From the NCBI RefSeq assembly GCF_000746205.1, contig NZ_KN050825.1, positions 1-64,000 on the forward strand: a stretch of 64,000 nt of DNA, written 5' to 3'. The notes under the pieces were generated by a model. The model searched no databases. It was not told where the DNA came from and worked only from the letters and a program-made list of their open reading frames with translations. Position 1 is the stretch's first letter; every line of letters begins with the position of its first letter. Source of the stretch: Halorubrum sp. BV1. GTDB lineage: Archaea > Halobacteriota > Halobacteria > Halobacteriales > Haloferacaceae. Positions 23,208 to 32,294 of this stretch are shown here, in pieces. The position numbers and the translations under genes were made by a program.

Positions 23208-23306
23208 CGGTCGGCAAACGGATCGCACTCGGAGCGGTCGGCAAATGGATCGCACTCGGAGCGGTCGGCAAATGGATCGCACTCGGAGCGGTCGGCAAAC
23301 GGATCG
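23208..23306. repeat. 27-bp tandem repeat (3.7 copies) upstream of nuoA
   Basis: Three full 27-bp units at 23208-23234, 23235-23261 and 23262-23288 and an 18-bp partial unit at 23289-23306. They differ only at AAACGG versus AAATGG. There are no spacers of unrelated sequence, so it is not CRISPR. Confidence 0.9.
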
Positions 23307-23389
23307 TGGTCAGGACGGCGCTTCGGCGGCGCTTCGGGCGAAAACATGTGTTCTCGGGCCGAATACACGCGGGCGTACAAGACTCAACG

Positions 23390-23396
23390 CTTATGA
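23390..23396 (+). promoter_or_regulatory. TATA element of the nuo operon
   Basis: CTTATGA predicts a start near 23418, giving a leader of about 17 nt that contains GGAG at 23425-23428, six bases before the ATG. Confidence 0.45.
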
Positions 23397-23434
23397 GGGG
23401 GCGGTCCAAATCCCCGCACGTTACGGAGACCTAT

Positions 23435-23851
23435 ATGAGCGATTGGATAGCGATCGGCGCCTTGGCGGTCGTCGGCCTGCTCATCCCCGTCGGGATGATG
23501 AGCGTGTCGGCGTTGCTCCGTCCGAGCGTGCCTGAGACCGGTAAAAGTACCACCTACGAGTCCGGCGAGACGCCGACGGGCACGACGCGGATCCGGTTCA
23601 ACATCCAGTACTACATGGTCGCGTTGTTGTTCGTCGTGTTCGACATCGAGACCGTGTTGCTGTTCCCGTGGGCCGTCATCTACCGTCCGGCGATACAGGC
23701 CGGCGTTCCGATGACCGCTCTCCTGTGGCCGATGCTGGCGTTCGTCGGCATCCTCGCCATCGGGCTCGTCTGGGCGTGGCGGTCCGGGGCCATCAGTTGG
23801 GCCCGGAGTCCCCGCGCGACCAGCAGAAAGACGGAGCGTGACCTCAACTAA
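23435..23851 (+). CDS. nuoA: NADH-quinone oxidoreductase-like complex I subunit A
   Basis: A 138-residue membrane subunit with three helices. The family signature is intact: YESGETPTGTTRIRFNIQYY (about 42-61) then ALLFVVFDIETVLLFPWA with the conserved FDIE acid. It forms part of the quinone-chamber loop between peripheral and membrane arms. A GGAG ribosome site precedes the ATG. It leads an 11-gene operon in which most junctions overlap by 1-8 nt. The stop overlaps the nuoB start as TAATG. Confidence 0.95.
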   Translation: MSDWIAIGALAVVGLLIPVGMMSVSALLRPSVPETGKSTTYESGETPTGTTRIRFNIQYYMVALLFVVFDIETVLLFPWAVIYRPAIQAGVPMTALLWPMLAFVGILAIGLVWAWRSGAISWARSPRATSRKTERDLN

Positions 23852-24549
23852 TGAGCAGCGATCAACCTTTCATCACCGACGAATCGCAAGTCGTAACCGA
23901 GACCCGCGACGCCCGAATGACCGGGCAGGGCGATCGGTTCAACTCTCGGCTTCGGGAGGCGTTCGGCTCCTCGCCGTTCATCCTCACCAAGTTCGATAAG
24001 TTCCTGAACTGGTGCCGCGGCTCCTCGATGTTCATGCTGCAGTTCGGGATCGCCTGTTGCAGCATCGAGATGATGCACACCTACGCGGTGAAACACGACC
24101 TCGACCGGTTCGGGTCTGGCGTTCCCCGCGCGTCGCCGCGGCAGGCCGACGTGATGATCGTCCCCGGGACGATCGTCTCGAAGTTCGCGCCGCGGATGAA
24201 ACGTGTCTACGACCAGATGCCCGAGCCGAAGTTCGTCGTCGGCATGGGCTCGTGTACCATCTCCGGCGGTCCGTTCCAGGAGGGGTACAACGTGATCAAG
24301 GGCGCAGAGGAGGTCATCCCGATCGACATCCACGTCCCGGGCTGTCCGCCCCGTCCCGAGGCGCTCGTCTACGGCGTCGTGAAGCTGCAAGAGCGCGTCG
24401 CGAACGGCGAAGCGGCACCGGTGACCGTCAAGCCCTACGAACTCGAGGAGTTCTCGGACCTCGAACGCGACGAGCTCGTGGACAAGCTCGCAGACCAGAT
24501 CGACGACGACGAACTCGTCATGCGGTACAACTTCGCTGATTCGCCATGA
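23851..24549 (+). CDS. nuoB: Complex I subunit B (N2 iron-sulphur cluster)
   Basis: A 232-residue PSST-type subunit with the N2 cluster ligands in place: FGIACCSIEMMHT (adjacent cysteines, about residue 68), VGMGSCTISGG near 132 and HVPGCPPRPEAL near 163. N2 passes electrons to quinone. The N-terminal 45 residues and the acidic C-terminal tail (EFSDLERDELVDKLADQIDD) are haloarchaeal extensions. The stop overlaps nuoCD (ATGA). Confidence 0.96.
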   Translation: MSSDQPFITDESQVVTETRDARMTGQGDRFNSRLREAFGSSPFILTKFDKFLNWCRGSSMFMLQFGIACCSIEMMHTYAVKHDLDRFGSGVPRASPRQADVMIVPGTIVSKFAPRMKRVYDQMPEPKFVVGMGSCTISGGPFQEGYNVIKGAEEVIPIDIHVPGCPPRPEALVYGVVKLQERVANGEAAPVTVKPYELEEFSDLERDELVDKLADQIDDDELVMRYNFADSP

Positions 24550-26210
24550 GCCTCGAACGACCAGACACCGTCGACGATGGGGTTCCGGCGCAGACGCCGG
24601 ACGAGCTCGAAGCCCTGCTCGGCGACCTCGTCGTCGGCCGCGACGACCATCTGAACGCCCCCGGATTCGTCATCCGTCCGGACACCGTACAGGAAACGCT
24701 CTCGATCCTGAAAGAGCAGGCGGGATACGACCACCTCTCGGTGGTCACAGCACAGGAGTACGAGAACCGGTACGAGTCGATCTACCACCTGAAAAAGTAC
24801 GACGACCCGACCCAAGAGGTCAGCGTCGTCGTCCCCGCAGACAAGGACAACCCCGTCTCCGAGACGGGAGAGCCCGTCTTCCGAACCGCCGACTGGCACG
24901 AGCGGGAGGCGTACGACCTGATCGGCATCGAGTACGAGGGGCACCCGGACCTCCGGCGTATCCTGTTGCCCGAGACGTGGCAGGGACACCCGCTGTCGAT
25001 GGACTACGACAAGGACCGGCCACAGATCGCCACGCTACCGGAGCACGCGAACCCGCTACAGGACCATCACAAGGACGACGAGTCCGACACGATGTTCCTC
25101 AACATCGGACCACACCACCCGGCGACACACGGCGTGCTCCACCTGAAGACGGTCCTCGACGGCGAGCAGGTCGTCGACGTCGAACCCGACATCGGCTACC
25201 TCCACCGCAGCGAAGAGCAGATGGCTCAGTCGGGGACGTACCGCCACCAGATCATGCCGTACCCCGACCGCTGGGACTACATCTCGGCGGGGCTTCTCAA
25301 CGAGTGGGCGTACGCCCGCGCGGCCGAGGACCTCGCCGAGATCGAGGTGCCAGAGTACGCGCAGGTCATCCGCACGATGGGCGCGGAGATGTGCCGCATC
25401 GCGGCGCACATGCTCGCGCTCGCCACGTTCGCGCTCGACGTGAACGGCGACTTCACGGCGACGTTCATGTACGCCATCAACGACCGCGAGCGCGTACAGG
25501 ACCTCTTAGAGGATCTGACGGGCCAGCGGCTGATGTTCAACTACTTCCGGCTCGGCGGCGTCGTCTGGGACCTGCCGGAGCCGCGCGAGGAGTTCTTCTC
25601 GAAGACGCGCGACTTCCTCGACCAGCTGCCCGAGTCCGTCGAGGAGTACCACAACCTCGTCACGTCGAACGAGATCTTCCAGATGCGGACGATCGACACG
25701 GGCATCCTGCCGCCCGAGGTCGCGAAGAATTACGGCGCGACCGGTCCCGTCGCCCGCGGGTCCGGGATCGACTACGACCTCCGGCGGGACGACCCGTACG
25801 GCTACTACGACGAGCTCGACTGGGACGTCGTGACCGAGGACGGGTGCGACAACTTCAGCCGCCTGCTCGTCCGGATGCGCGAGGTCGAGGAGTCGGCGAA
25901 GATCATCGAGCAGTGCGTCGATCTGCTCGAAGACTGGCCGGAAGACGAGCGGACGATTCAGGCGAACGTGCCGCGCACGCTACGTCCCGACGACGACACC
26001 GAGATATACCGTGCCGTTGAGGGCGCAAAGGGCGAACTCGGGATCTACATCCGCGCGGACGGCACTGACAAGCCGGGGCGGTTCAAGATCCGGTCGCCGT
26101 GCTTCTCGAACCTCCAGACGCTTCCGGAGATGGCGAACGGCGAGTACATCCCCGACGTCATCGCGGCGCTCGGGAGCCTTGACATCGTGCTCGGGGAGGT
26201 GGACCGCTGA
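24546..26210 (+). CDS. nuoCD: Complex I subunits C and D fused
   Basis: A 554-residue fusion. Residues about 15-165 are NuoC (30 kDa: RTADWHEREAYDLIGIEYEG, LRRILLPETWQGHPL). Residues about 180-554 are NuoD (49 kDa: LNIGPHHPATHGVLHLKT, DIGYLHRSEEQM, and SNLQTLPEMANGEYIPDVIA near the C-terminus). NuoD with NuoB forms the quinone site, and the HPATHG histidine is the conserved quinone-contact residue. Fused CD is also known in some bacteria including E. coli. No iron-sulphur cysteines are expected or seen in D. Confidence 0.96.
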   Translation: MSLERPDTVDDGVPAQTPDELEALLGDLVVGRDDHLNAPGFVIRPDTVQETLSILKEQAGYDHLSVVTAQEYENRYESIYHLKKYDDPTQEVSVVVPADKDNPVSETGEPVFRTADWHEREAYDLIGIEYEGHPDLRRILLPETWQGHPLSMDYDKDRPQIATLPEHANPLQDHHKDDESDTMFLNIGPHHPATHGVLHLKTVLDGEQVVDVEPDIGYLHRSEEQMAQSGTYRHQIMPYPDRWDYISAGLLNEWAYARAAEDLAEIEVPEYAQVIRTMGAEMCRIAAHMLALATFALDVNGDFTATFMYAINDRERVQDLLEDLTGQRLMFNYFRLGGVVWDLPEPREEFFSKTRDFLDQLPESVEEYHNLVTSNEIFQMRTIDTGILPPEVAKNYGATGPVARGSGIDYDLRRDDPYGYYDELDWDVVTEDGCDNFSRLLVRMREVEESAKIIEQCVDLLEDWPEDERTIQANVPRTLRPDDDTEIYRAVEGAKGELGIYIRADGTDKPGRFKIRSPCFSNLQTLPEMANGEYIPDVIAALGSLDIVLGEVDR

Positions 26211-27283
26211 TGGGGACGGCACCCGCACAGCTGTTCCCCGAGTGGCTTGCAGAGACGTTCGGACTGCCGGGCGTGCTCGGCGAGGTCGTCGCGGCGCTCA
26301 TCGCCGCGGCGGTCGTCGGCAACATCGTGCTCGCGTTCACGGGCGTTGCGGGTCCGTGGGCAAAACGGAAGATCACAGCCGCGTTCACGGACCGAATCGC
26401 GGTCAACCGCGTCGGGCCCTTCGGGTTGCTCATCATCCCGGCGTCAGCGGTTCAGCTGCTCGCGAAGGAGCTTATCGTCCCCGAGGGCGTCGACCGCCCC
26501 TCCTGGGACATTGCGCCCATCATCCTGCCGGCGTCCGCGCTTTTAGGCTTCGCCGTGATCCCGATGGGGCGGCTCGGCCCGATAAACTTCCACCTCGCCG
26601 ACCCCGAAGTCGGGTTCGCGCTGGTGTTCGCGTTCGCGTCCATCGCGTCGATATCGCTTGTGATGGCCGGCTACGCGTCGAGCAACAAGTACTCGCTTTT
26701 GGGCGGGCTCCGCGCGGTCGCACAGAATCTCGCCTATGAGATCCCGCTCATCGTCACGGCGATGTCCGTCGTGATCTTCGCGGGGACGCTCCAGATGAGC
26801 GGCATCGTCGGCGCGCAGACGGAGACGCTCGTCACGATCGCCGGGTTCGATATTCCGGCGTGGTACGCGTTCGTGAACCCGTTCGCGTTCGTGTTGTTCC
26901 TCACGGCGAACCTCGCTGAAATCGGACGAAACCCGTTCGACATCCCGGAGGCACCCACCGAGATCGTCGCCGGGTACCAGACCGAGTACTCCTCGGCGTA
27001 CTTCGTCCTCTTTTATCTCGGCGAGTTCGTGCACATCTTCCTCGGCGGCGCGATCCTCGCCGTGACGTTCCTCGGCGGCGCGTCCGGCCCCGGGCCGGAG
27101 AGTATCGGCTTCATCTGGTTCGTGGTGAAGCTCTGGGCCTTCTTCCTGTTCACGCAGTGGGCCCGCTCCGCGCTGCCGCGCGTCCGCATCGACCAGCTCA
27201 TCGAGATCGGCTGGAAGGGCATGCTGGTGCTGTCGTTCGCGAACCTGGTTCTCACGGCCGTAATCGTGGGGGTGATCGCGTAA
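26210..27283 (+). CDS. nuoH: Complex I subunit H
   Basis: A 357-residue membrane subunit (ND1) with about eight or nine helices. Signature segments are RVGPFGLLIIPASAVQLLAKE (about 65-85, the usual GPN..G..G..Q), AYEIPLIVTAMSVV, and the acidic loop LAEIGRNPFDIPEAPTEIVAGYQTEYS near 235-260 that contacts quinone. It forms the quinone channel and links the arms. It overlaps nuoCD (TGATG) and nuoI (TAATG). Confidence 0.95.
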   Translation: MGTAPAQLFPEWLAETFGLPGVLGEVVAALIAAAVVGNIVLAFTGVAGPWAKRKITAAFTDRIAVNRVGPFGLLIIPASAVQLLAKELIVPEGVDRPSWDIAPIILPASALLGFAVIPMGRLGPINFHLADPEVGFALVFAFASIASISLVMAGYASSNKYSLLGGLRAVAQNLAYEIPLIVTAMSVVIFAGTLQMSGIVGAQTETLVTIAGFDIPAWYAFVNPFAFVLFLTANLAEIGRNPFDIPEAPTEIVAGYQTEYSSAYFVLFYLGEFVHIFLGGAILAVTFLGGASGPGPESIGFIWFVVKLWAFFLFTQWARSALPRVRIDQLIEIGWKGMLVLSFANLVLTAVIVGVIA

Positions 27284-27744
27284 TGATCGGACTCATGAAA
27301 TCCATGGCGACGACGATGAAACACGCGCTGGACGGGTCGACGTTCACGGTGGAATACCCGGAGGACGCCCCCGAGGTGAGCCCGCGGTTCCGCGGCGTTC
27401 ACAAGTTCAGCCAAGAGCGGTGCATCTGGTGTCGACAGTGCGAGAACGTCTGCCCGAACGACACGATCCAGATCGTTCAAGACGACCAGCGCAACGGGGA
27501 GCAGTACAACCTCCACATCGGCCAGTGCATCTACTGCCGGCTCTGTGAGGAAGTCTGTCCCGTCGACGCGATCTTGTTGACCCAGAACTTCGAGTTCACC
27601 GCCGACACGAAAGACGACTTCGTGTTCAACAAAGAACAGCTCAAGAACGTCCCGTGGTACAAGGGAATCGACCCGCTGGAATCCCGAAACCCCGATCGCA
27701 GCGCGTGGATCGGGGAGGGAGACGGCGAGGTCGACTACCAATAG
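27283..27744 (+). CDS. nuoI: Complex I subunit I, two [4Fe-4S] clusters
   Basis: A 153-residue ferredoxin-like subunit with two CxxCxxCxxxCP motifs: CIWCRQCENVCPND (about 47-60) and CIYCRLCEEVCPVD (about 86-99). It feeds N2 from the electron-input module. In haloarchaea the NADH-binding E, F and G subunits are missing, so electrons probably enter through ferredoxin or another donor at this subunit. The C-terminal 40 residues are acidic. The true start is ATG 27283, not an earlier in-frame codon inside nuoH. Confidence 0.95.
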   Translation: MIGLMKSMATTMKHALDGSTFTVEYPEDAPEVSPRFRGVHKFSQERCIWCRQCENVCPNDTIQIVQDDQRNGEQYNLHIGQCIYCRLCEEVCPVDAILLTQNFEFTADTKDDFVFNKEQLKNVPWYKGIDPLESRNPDRSAWIGEGDGEVDYQ

Positions 27745-27793
27745 CGGGCGCGTCTCGAAATCTTCAAAGGGACTCTCATAGGAGACACACACA

Positions 27794-28060
27794 ATGGTTT
27801 ATGCTACCATCGCGTTCGGGCTGTTCGCCGCTGTCACGCTGGCGTTCAGTCTCGGGGTCGTCTTAGCGCGCGACGTGTTCCACGCCGCGTTGCTTCTGGG
27901 CGGTGCCCTGACGAGCGTCGCGGTGCACTACGTGATGTTACAGGCGGAGTTCATCGCCGCCATGCAGATCCTCGTCTACGTCGGCGGGGTTCTCATTCTC
28001 GTCACGTTCGCCGTGATGCTCACGCGAATGGACACGGAAACGGAGGTGAATAGCGCGTGA
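27794..28060 (+). CDS. nuoJ1: Complex I subunit J, N-terminal half
   Basis: An 88-residue protein with three helices (FGLFAAVTLAFSLGVVLAR; HAALLLGGALTSVAVHYVML; LVYVGGVLILVTFAVMLT). The third contains the conserved YVGG...FAVML segment at the pi-bulge helix of NuoJ. The rest of the normal subunit is in the next gene. It follows a 49-nt gap, the widest inside the operon, with a GGAG ribosome site near 27781-27784. Confidence 0.9.
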   Translation: MVYATIAFGLFAAVTLAFSLGVVLARDVFHAALLLGGALTSVAVHYVMLQAEFIAAMQILVYVGGVLILVTFAVMLTRMDTETEVNSA

Positions 28061-28404
28061 GCGATTCGAGTTCCGGAGTCGGAAGCCGGATCGTCCCCGT
28101 CATCGCGGTCGCGGCCCTGTTCGTCGTGATGGCCATCACGGCCCTCTCGGCGGAGTTCGGTGCGGTAACCGGCTTCCCGGCCGACGCGTCGATCGTTCAC
28201 AACATCGGGTACGCCCTGTTCGGGCTCGGCGAGTACGACGTGACGACGGTCCCCGCCGAGGGGTTCCTCGCGGCCTTCCTGATCGCCGCAGTGGCCCTCG
28301 ACGTCGCCGTCGACGGCGCGGTGTATCTGGCGAAACGCGAGGAGGACGGCTCCATCGTCGCCGCGGTCGGGCAAGCGCTTACCGACGGAGGTGACCGGCA
28401 GTGA
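28057..28404 (+). CDS. nuoJ2: Complex I subunit J, C-terminal half
   Basis: A 115-residue protein beginning at GTG 28057, which overlaps the nuoJ1 stop by 4 nt. It has two hydrophobic helices (IVPVIAVAALFVVMAITAL; FLAAFLIAAVALDVAVDGAVYLA) and completes the NuoJ fold split from the preceding gene. The split arrangement is common in haloarchaea. Translational coupling suggests stoichiometric synthesis of both halves. Confidence 0.86.
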   Translation: MSDSSSGVGSRIVPVIAVAALFVVMAITALSAEFGAVTGFPADASIVHNIGYALFGLGEYDVTTVPAEGFLAAFLIAAVALDVAVDGAVYLAKREEDGSIVAAVGQALTDGGDRQ

Positions 28405-28721
28405 CCGCCGTCGCCGCGTCCATCCCCCCGTCGTGGTACCTGCTTTTGGCGGCCACGGTGTTTTGTGTCGGACTACTCGGCGTGCTCACCCGGCGGTCGG
28501 CGCTGTACTTCCTCATGAGCGTCGAGCTCATGATGAACGCCGCGAATATCAACTTCGTCGCGTTCGCGCTGTACTACGGCGACCTCACGGGACAGGTGTT
28601 CGCGCTGTTCGTCATCGCGCTCGCCGCCGCCGAGGTCGCGATCGGTATCGGCATCATCCTCGTGTTGTACCGCAACTTCGGCGTCACAGACGTCACCGTT
28701 CCAACGGAGATGAGGTGGTAA
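28401..28721 (+). CDS. nuoK: Complex I subunit K
   Basis: A 106-residue membrane subunit (ND4L) from GTG 28401, overlapping nuoJ2 by 4 nt. Three helices carry the two conserved glutamates: MSVELMMNAANINFVAF (about 40-56) and ALAAAEVAIGIGIILVLYR (about 73-91). Both are on the proton path of the membrane arm. Confidence 0.94.
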   Translation: MTAVAASIPPSWYLLLAATVFCVGLLGVLTRRSALYFLMSVELMMNAANINFVAFALYYGDLTGQVFALFVIALAAAEVAIGIGIILVLYRNFGVTDVTVPTEMRW

Positions 28722-28722
28722 C

Positions 28723-30765
28723 ATGATAGACGTGTTCTCGTACGTTCCGGCGATAGTTCTCCTGCCGTTCTTCTCGTTCCTGGTCGCGCTCGGGGCAGGC
28801 AAGTACCTCCCGAAGGGGGGTGCCTTCGGCGGCATCGCCGCGACTGCGGGGTCGTTCCTCCTCTCGCTTTGGGTGCTCGCGACCGTGGCCGGCGGACAGG
28901 CAGCGAATCGGACGATCTACACCTGGGCGAGCGCCGGCGGTATCGGGCCGACCGACGTCGAGCTCAGCTTCGGCATCCTCGTGGACCCGCTTTCGGCGCT
29001 CATGCTCGTCATCGTGACGCTCGTGGCGCTTTTAGTCCACGTGTTCTCGCTGGGATACATGAACGACGAGGGCGAGACCGGGCTCCCGCGGTACTACGCC
29101 GGACTCGGGCTCTTTACCGCGTCGATGCTCGGCTTCGTCGTTGCGGACAACCTGCTCATGGCGTTCATGTTCTTCGAGCTGGTCGGGCTCTGCTCGTACC
29201 TGCTCATCGGCTTCCACTTCCGGGAGCCCGGGCCGCCGTCGGCGGCGAAGAAGGCCTTCCTCGTCACCCGGTTCGGGGACTACTTCTTCCTGATCGGCGT
29301 CGTGGCGGTGCTCGCGACGTTCGGCACGGCGCAGTTCGCGGGTAGCGAGTCGTTCCCGCACCTCGCCGAGGCCGCACTCGCCGGAGAGGGGTCGGTCGCG
29401 TGGACGCCCGGCGGGCTCGCACTCGACACATGGTTCACGATCGTCGGGCTGCTCGTGCTCGGCGGAGTCGTGGGGAAGTCGGCGCAGTTCCCGCTACACA
29501 CATGGCTCCCCGACGCGATGGAGGGTCCGACGCCCGTCTCCGCGCTGATCCACGCCGCGACGATGGTCGCGGCCGGCGTCTACCTCGTCGCGCGGATGTA
29601 CGGCTTCTACGCGCTGTCACCGACGGCGCTCGCGGTGATCGCCTTCATCGGCGGCTTCACCGCGCTGTTCGCGGCGACGATGGGCGTCGTGAAAGACGAA
29701 CTGAAGCAGGTGCTCGCGTACTCGACCATCTCGCAGTACGGCTACATGATGCTCGCGCTCGGCGCGGGCGGGTACGTGGCCGCGGTCTTCCACCTGACGA
29801 CCCACGCCTTCTTCAAGGCCCTGCTCTTCTTGGGCGCGGGCTCGGTCATCATCGCGATGCACCACAACGAAGACATGTGGGACATGGGTGGACTGAAATC
29901 GAAGCTGCCCGTCACCTACTACACGTTCTTGGCCGGTTCGCTGGCGCTCGCGGGTATCTTCCCGTTCGCCGGCTTCTGGTCGAAAGACGAGATCCTCTAT
30001 GAGGCGCTCGTGCACGCGCCCGGCGAGCCGCTGCTGTTCGGCGGCTACCTGATGGGGCTGCTCGCGGTACCCGTCACCGCCTTCTACACGTTCCGGATGG
30101 TCTTTTTGACCTTCCACGGCGAGCCGCGCAGCGCCACCGCACGCGACCCCGAACCCGTTCGCTGGAACGTGAAGGGGCCGCTTTCGGTGCTGGGCGTGCT
30201 CGCCGTCGTCACCGGCTTCATCAACATGGTGCCGGTCCAGAAGGTGCTCGGACTGGAGGGCATCGACCTGCTCCATCTCTGGCTCGACAACCACTGGGGC
30301 GGCATCGAGGGACTCTCTTCGCACCACTACGCCGACCTCGGTCCGTACAGTAGCGAGTACCTCTTCGGCGGCGAGGTCGGCACTATCCTCGTCGGCGCGG
30401 CGGTCTCGCTCGGTCTGGCGCTTGCTGGCCTCGGACTCGCGTGGCGGCTCTACGGGGTTCCGTCGCCGACGGAACACACGGCGAAGCTCGGCGGGATCAA
30501 AGACGTGCTGTACAACAACTACTACCTCGACGAACTGCAGGTATGGCTCGCGTATCGCACCGAGGACGTGGCCGGCGTGGCCAACGTCTTCGACCAGGGG
30601 ATCATCGACGGCGTCGTCAACGGCGTCTCGTCGGTGAGCCTTTTCGGGGGGAACCGGATCCGACGGATCCAGAGCGGCGTCGTCTCGCAGTACACGGCGC
30701 TTTTGACGCTGGGCCTCGTCGCGCTCGTCTTGGTCCTCGGCGTCACAGGGGGGTGGTTCCTGTGA
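28723..30765 (+). CDS. nuoL: Complex I subunit L, antiporter-like
   Basis: A 680-residue ND5-type subunit with about 16 helices. The proton-channel landmarks are present: MFFELVGLCSYLLIGF (Glu, near 148), KSAQFPLHTWLPDAMEGPTPVSALIHAATMVAAG (Lys and His, near 250), DELKQVLAYSTISQYGYM near 327, THAFFKALLFLGAGS and the broken-helix GFWSKDEIL. The C-terminal long amphipathic arm is represented by DVLYNNYYLDELQVWLAYR and the final helix. It pumps H+ or Na+. The start is 1 nt after the nuoK stop. Confidence 0.95.
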   Translation: MIDVFSYVPAIVLLPFFSFLVALGAGKYLPKGGAFGGIAATAGSFLLSLWVLATVAGGQAANRTIYTWASAGGIGPTDVELSFGILVDPLSALMLVIVTLVALLVHVFSLGYMNDEGETGLPRYYAGLGLFTASMLGFVVADNLLMAFMFFELVGLCSYLLIGFHFREPGPPSAAKKAFLVTRFGDYFFLIGVVAVLATFGTAQFAGSESFPHLAEAALAGEGSVAWTPGGLALDTWFTIVGLLVLGGVVGKSAQFPLHTWLPDAMEGPTPVSALIHAATMVAAGVYLVARMYGFYALSPTALAVIAFIGGFTALFAATMGVVKDELKQVLAYSTISQYGYMMLALGAGGYVAAVFHLTTHAFFKALLFLGAGSVIIAMHHNEDMWDMGGLKSKLPVTYYTFLAGSLALAGIFPFAGFWSKDEILYEALVHAPGEPLLFGGYLMGLLAVPVTAFYTFRMVFLTFHGEPRSATARDPEPVRWNVKGPLSVLGVLAVVTGFINMVPVQKVLGLEGIDLLHLWLDNHWGGIEGLSSHHYADLGPYSSEYLFGGEVGTILVGAAVSLGLALAGLGLAWRLYGVPSPTEHTAKLGGIKDVLYNNYYLDELQVWLAYRTEDVAGVANVFDQGIIDGVVNGVSSVSLFGGNRIRRIQSGVVSQYTALLTLGLVALVLVLGVTGGWFL

Positions 30766-32294
30766 TACTCGAAGCGCTCATCGCCGTCGCGTTCGTGAGC
30801 GCGCTCGTCATCCTCCTCGCGCCCAACGAGTGGGCGGGGAAACTGGCGTTCGCACTCAGCCTGATCCCATTCGCGGGGTCGCTGTACCTGTGGTCCGCCT
30901 TCGACGGCTCCGGCAACGCGCTTACGGGCGGTGACATCGCGTTCCAGACGCAGATCGAGTGGCTCGAAGTCGGCGGCCGGTCGGTGTCGTGGTTCGTCGG
31001 CCTCGACGGGATCAGCCTCCCGCTCGTGGTGCTCACGACGTTCCTCGTGCCGCTCGCTATCGTGAGCGCGTGGACGCCGATCGACTCCCGACAGAGCCAG
31101 TTTTACGGGCTCATGCTGTTCATGGAGGCGAACCTCCTCGGCGTGTTCACGGCGCTCGACTTCTTCCTGTGGTTCATCTTCTGGGAGGCCGTCCTCGTGC
31201 CGATGTACTTCCTCATCGGCATCTGGGGCGGCCCGCGCCGGAAGTACGCCGCGATCAAGTTCTTCGTGTACACGAACGCGGCGTCGCTCCTGATGTTCAT
31301 CGGGTTCATGTCGCTCGTGTTCGCGCTCGGCGACTCGGTGAGTTCGTTCGCGCTCCCGGAGATCACGCAGGCCATCGCGGCCGGCGATCTCTCGGCGTGG
31401 TTCGGGATATCGCCCGATCGGATGGCGCTCCTCGCCTTCCTCGCGATGTTCCTCGGGTTCGCCGTGAAGGTACCCATCGTCCCGGTGCACACATGGCTGC
31501 CTGACGCCCACGTCGAAGCGCCGACACCGGTGTCGGTGCTTCTGGCGGGCGTGCTCCTGAAGATGGGGACGTACGCGCTGCTCCGGTTCAACTTCACGAT
31601 GCTCCCGAATCAGGCGTCCGCACTCGCGATTCCCATCGCGGCTATCGCCGTTATCAGCGTCATCTACGGCGCGATGCTGGCGCTGGCACAGAAAGACCTG
31701 AAACGTATCGTCGCGTACTCCTCCGTCTCGTCGATGGGGTATGTCATCCTCGGACTCGTCGTGTTCACCGAGTACGGCGTGGGCGGCGCGACGTTCCAGA
31801 TGGTCGCTCACGGACTCATCTCCGGGCTGATGTTCATGGCCGTTGGCGTCGTCTACAACGCGACGCACACGCGGATGGTCGGCGACATGGCCGGAATGGC
31901 CGACCGGATGCCGATCACGGTCGGGATCTTGGTCGCCGGCGCGTTCGGTTACATGGGGCTTCCCCTGATGGCCGGCTTCGCCGGTGAGTTCTTCATCTTC
32001 GTGGGCTCGCTTTCGGCACCGGCGCTCCCGTACGCGCCCGTGTTCACCGCGCTCGCGATGTTTGGTATCGTCATCGTCGCCGGCTACCTGCTGTCGGCGA
32101 TGCAGAGCACGCTGTTCGGGCCGTTCCACCTCGAGACGGACTACGAGGTCGGCCCCGCGCCGTTCCACGACGTCGCCCCGCTCGCGGTGCTTCTGGTGGC
32201 GATCATCGTGCTCGGCGTCGCACCCGACATCTTCTTCGAGATGATCCGTGACGCTGCGCTGCCTGTCGTCGAGGGGGTGACGCTCAATGGGTAA
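30762..32294 (+). CDS. nuoM: Complex I subunit M, antiporter-like
   Basis: A 510-residue ND4-type subunit starting at GTG 30762, overlapping the nuoL stop. Conserved regions are FWEAVLVPMYFLIGIWGG (key Glu near residue 144), VPIVPVHTWLPDAHVEAPTPVSVLLAGVLLKMG near 240, and QKDLKRIVAYSSVSSMGYVI near 312. MVAHGLISGLMFMAVGVV and LPLMAGFAGEF complete the set. These lysine, histidine and glutamate positions build the proton half-channels. Membrane spans number about 14. Confidence 0.95.
   Translation: MILEALIAVAFVSALVILLAPNEWAGKLAFALSLIPFAGSLYLWSAFDGSGNALTGGDIAFQTQIEWLEVGGRSVSWFVGLDGISLPLVVLTTFLVPLAIVSAWTPIDSRQSQFYGLMLFMEANLLGVFTALDFFLWFIFWEAVLVPMYFLIGIWGGPRRKYAAIKFFVYTNAASLLMFIGFMSLVFALGDSVSSFALPEITQAIAAGDLSAWFGISPDRMALLAFLAMFLGFAVKVPIVPVHTWLPDAHVEAPTPVSVLLAGVLLKMGTYALLRFNFTMLPNQASALAIPIAAIAVISVIYGAMLALAQKDLKRIVAYSSVSSMGYVILGLVVFTEYGVGGATFQMVAHGLISGLMFMAVGVVYNATHTRMVGDMAGMADRMPITVGILVAGAFGYMGLPLMAGFAGEFFIFVGSLSAPALPYAPVFTALAMFGIVIVAGYLLSAMQSTLFGPFHLETDYEVGPAPFHDVAPLAVLLVAIIVLGVAPDIFFEMIRDAALPVVEGVTLNG

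Larger units (their letters stand above)
23079..23434. other. Intergenic region between the GST gene and the complex I operon
   Basis: It holds the GST promoter (TATA 23102-23110) with a 5-bp inverted repeat (ACCCC/GGGGT, 23081-23095) next to the start codon, a 27-bp tandem repeat at 23208-23306, and the nuoA promoter around 23390-23396 with a GGAG ribosome site at 23425-23428. Frames stay open across the repeat only because its unit length is a multiple of three. Confidence 0.6.

Noticed and set aside
23208..23306. Possible CRISPR array
   Set aside because: The units are directly abutting with no unique spacers.
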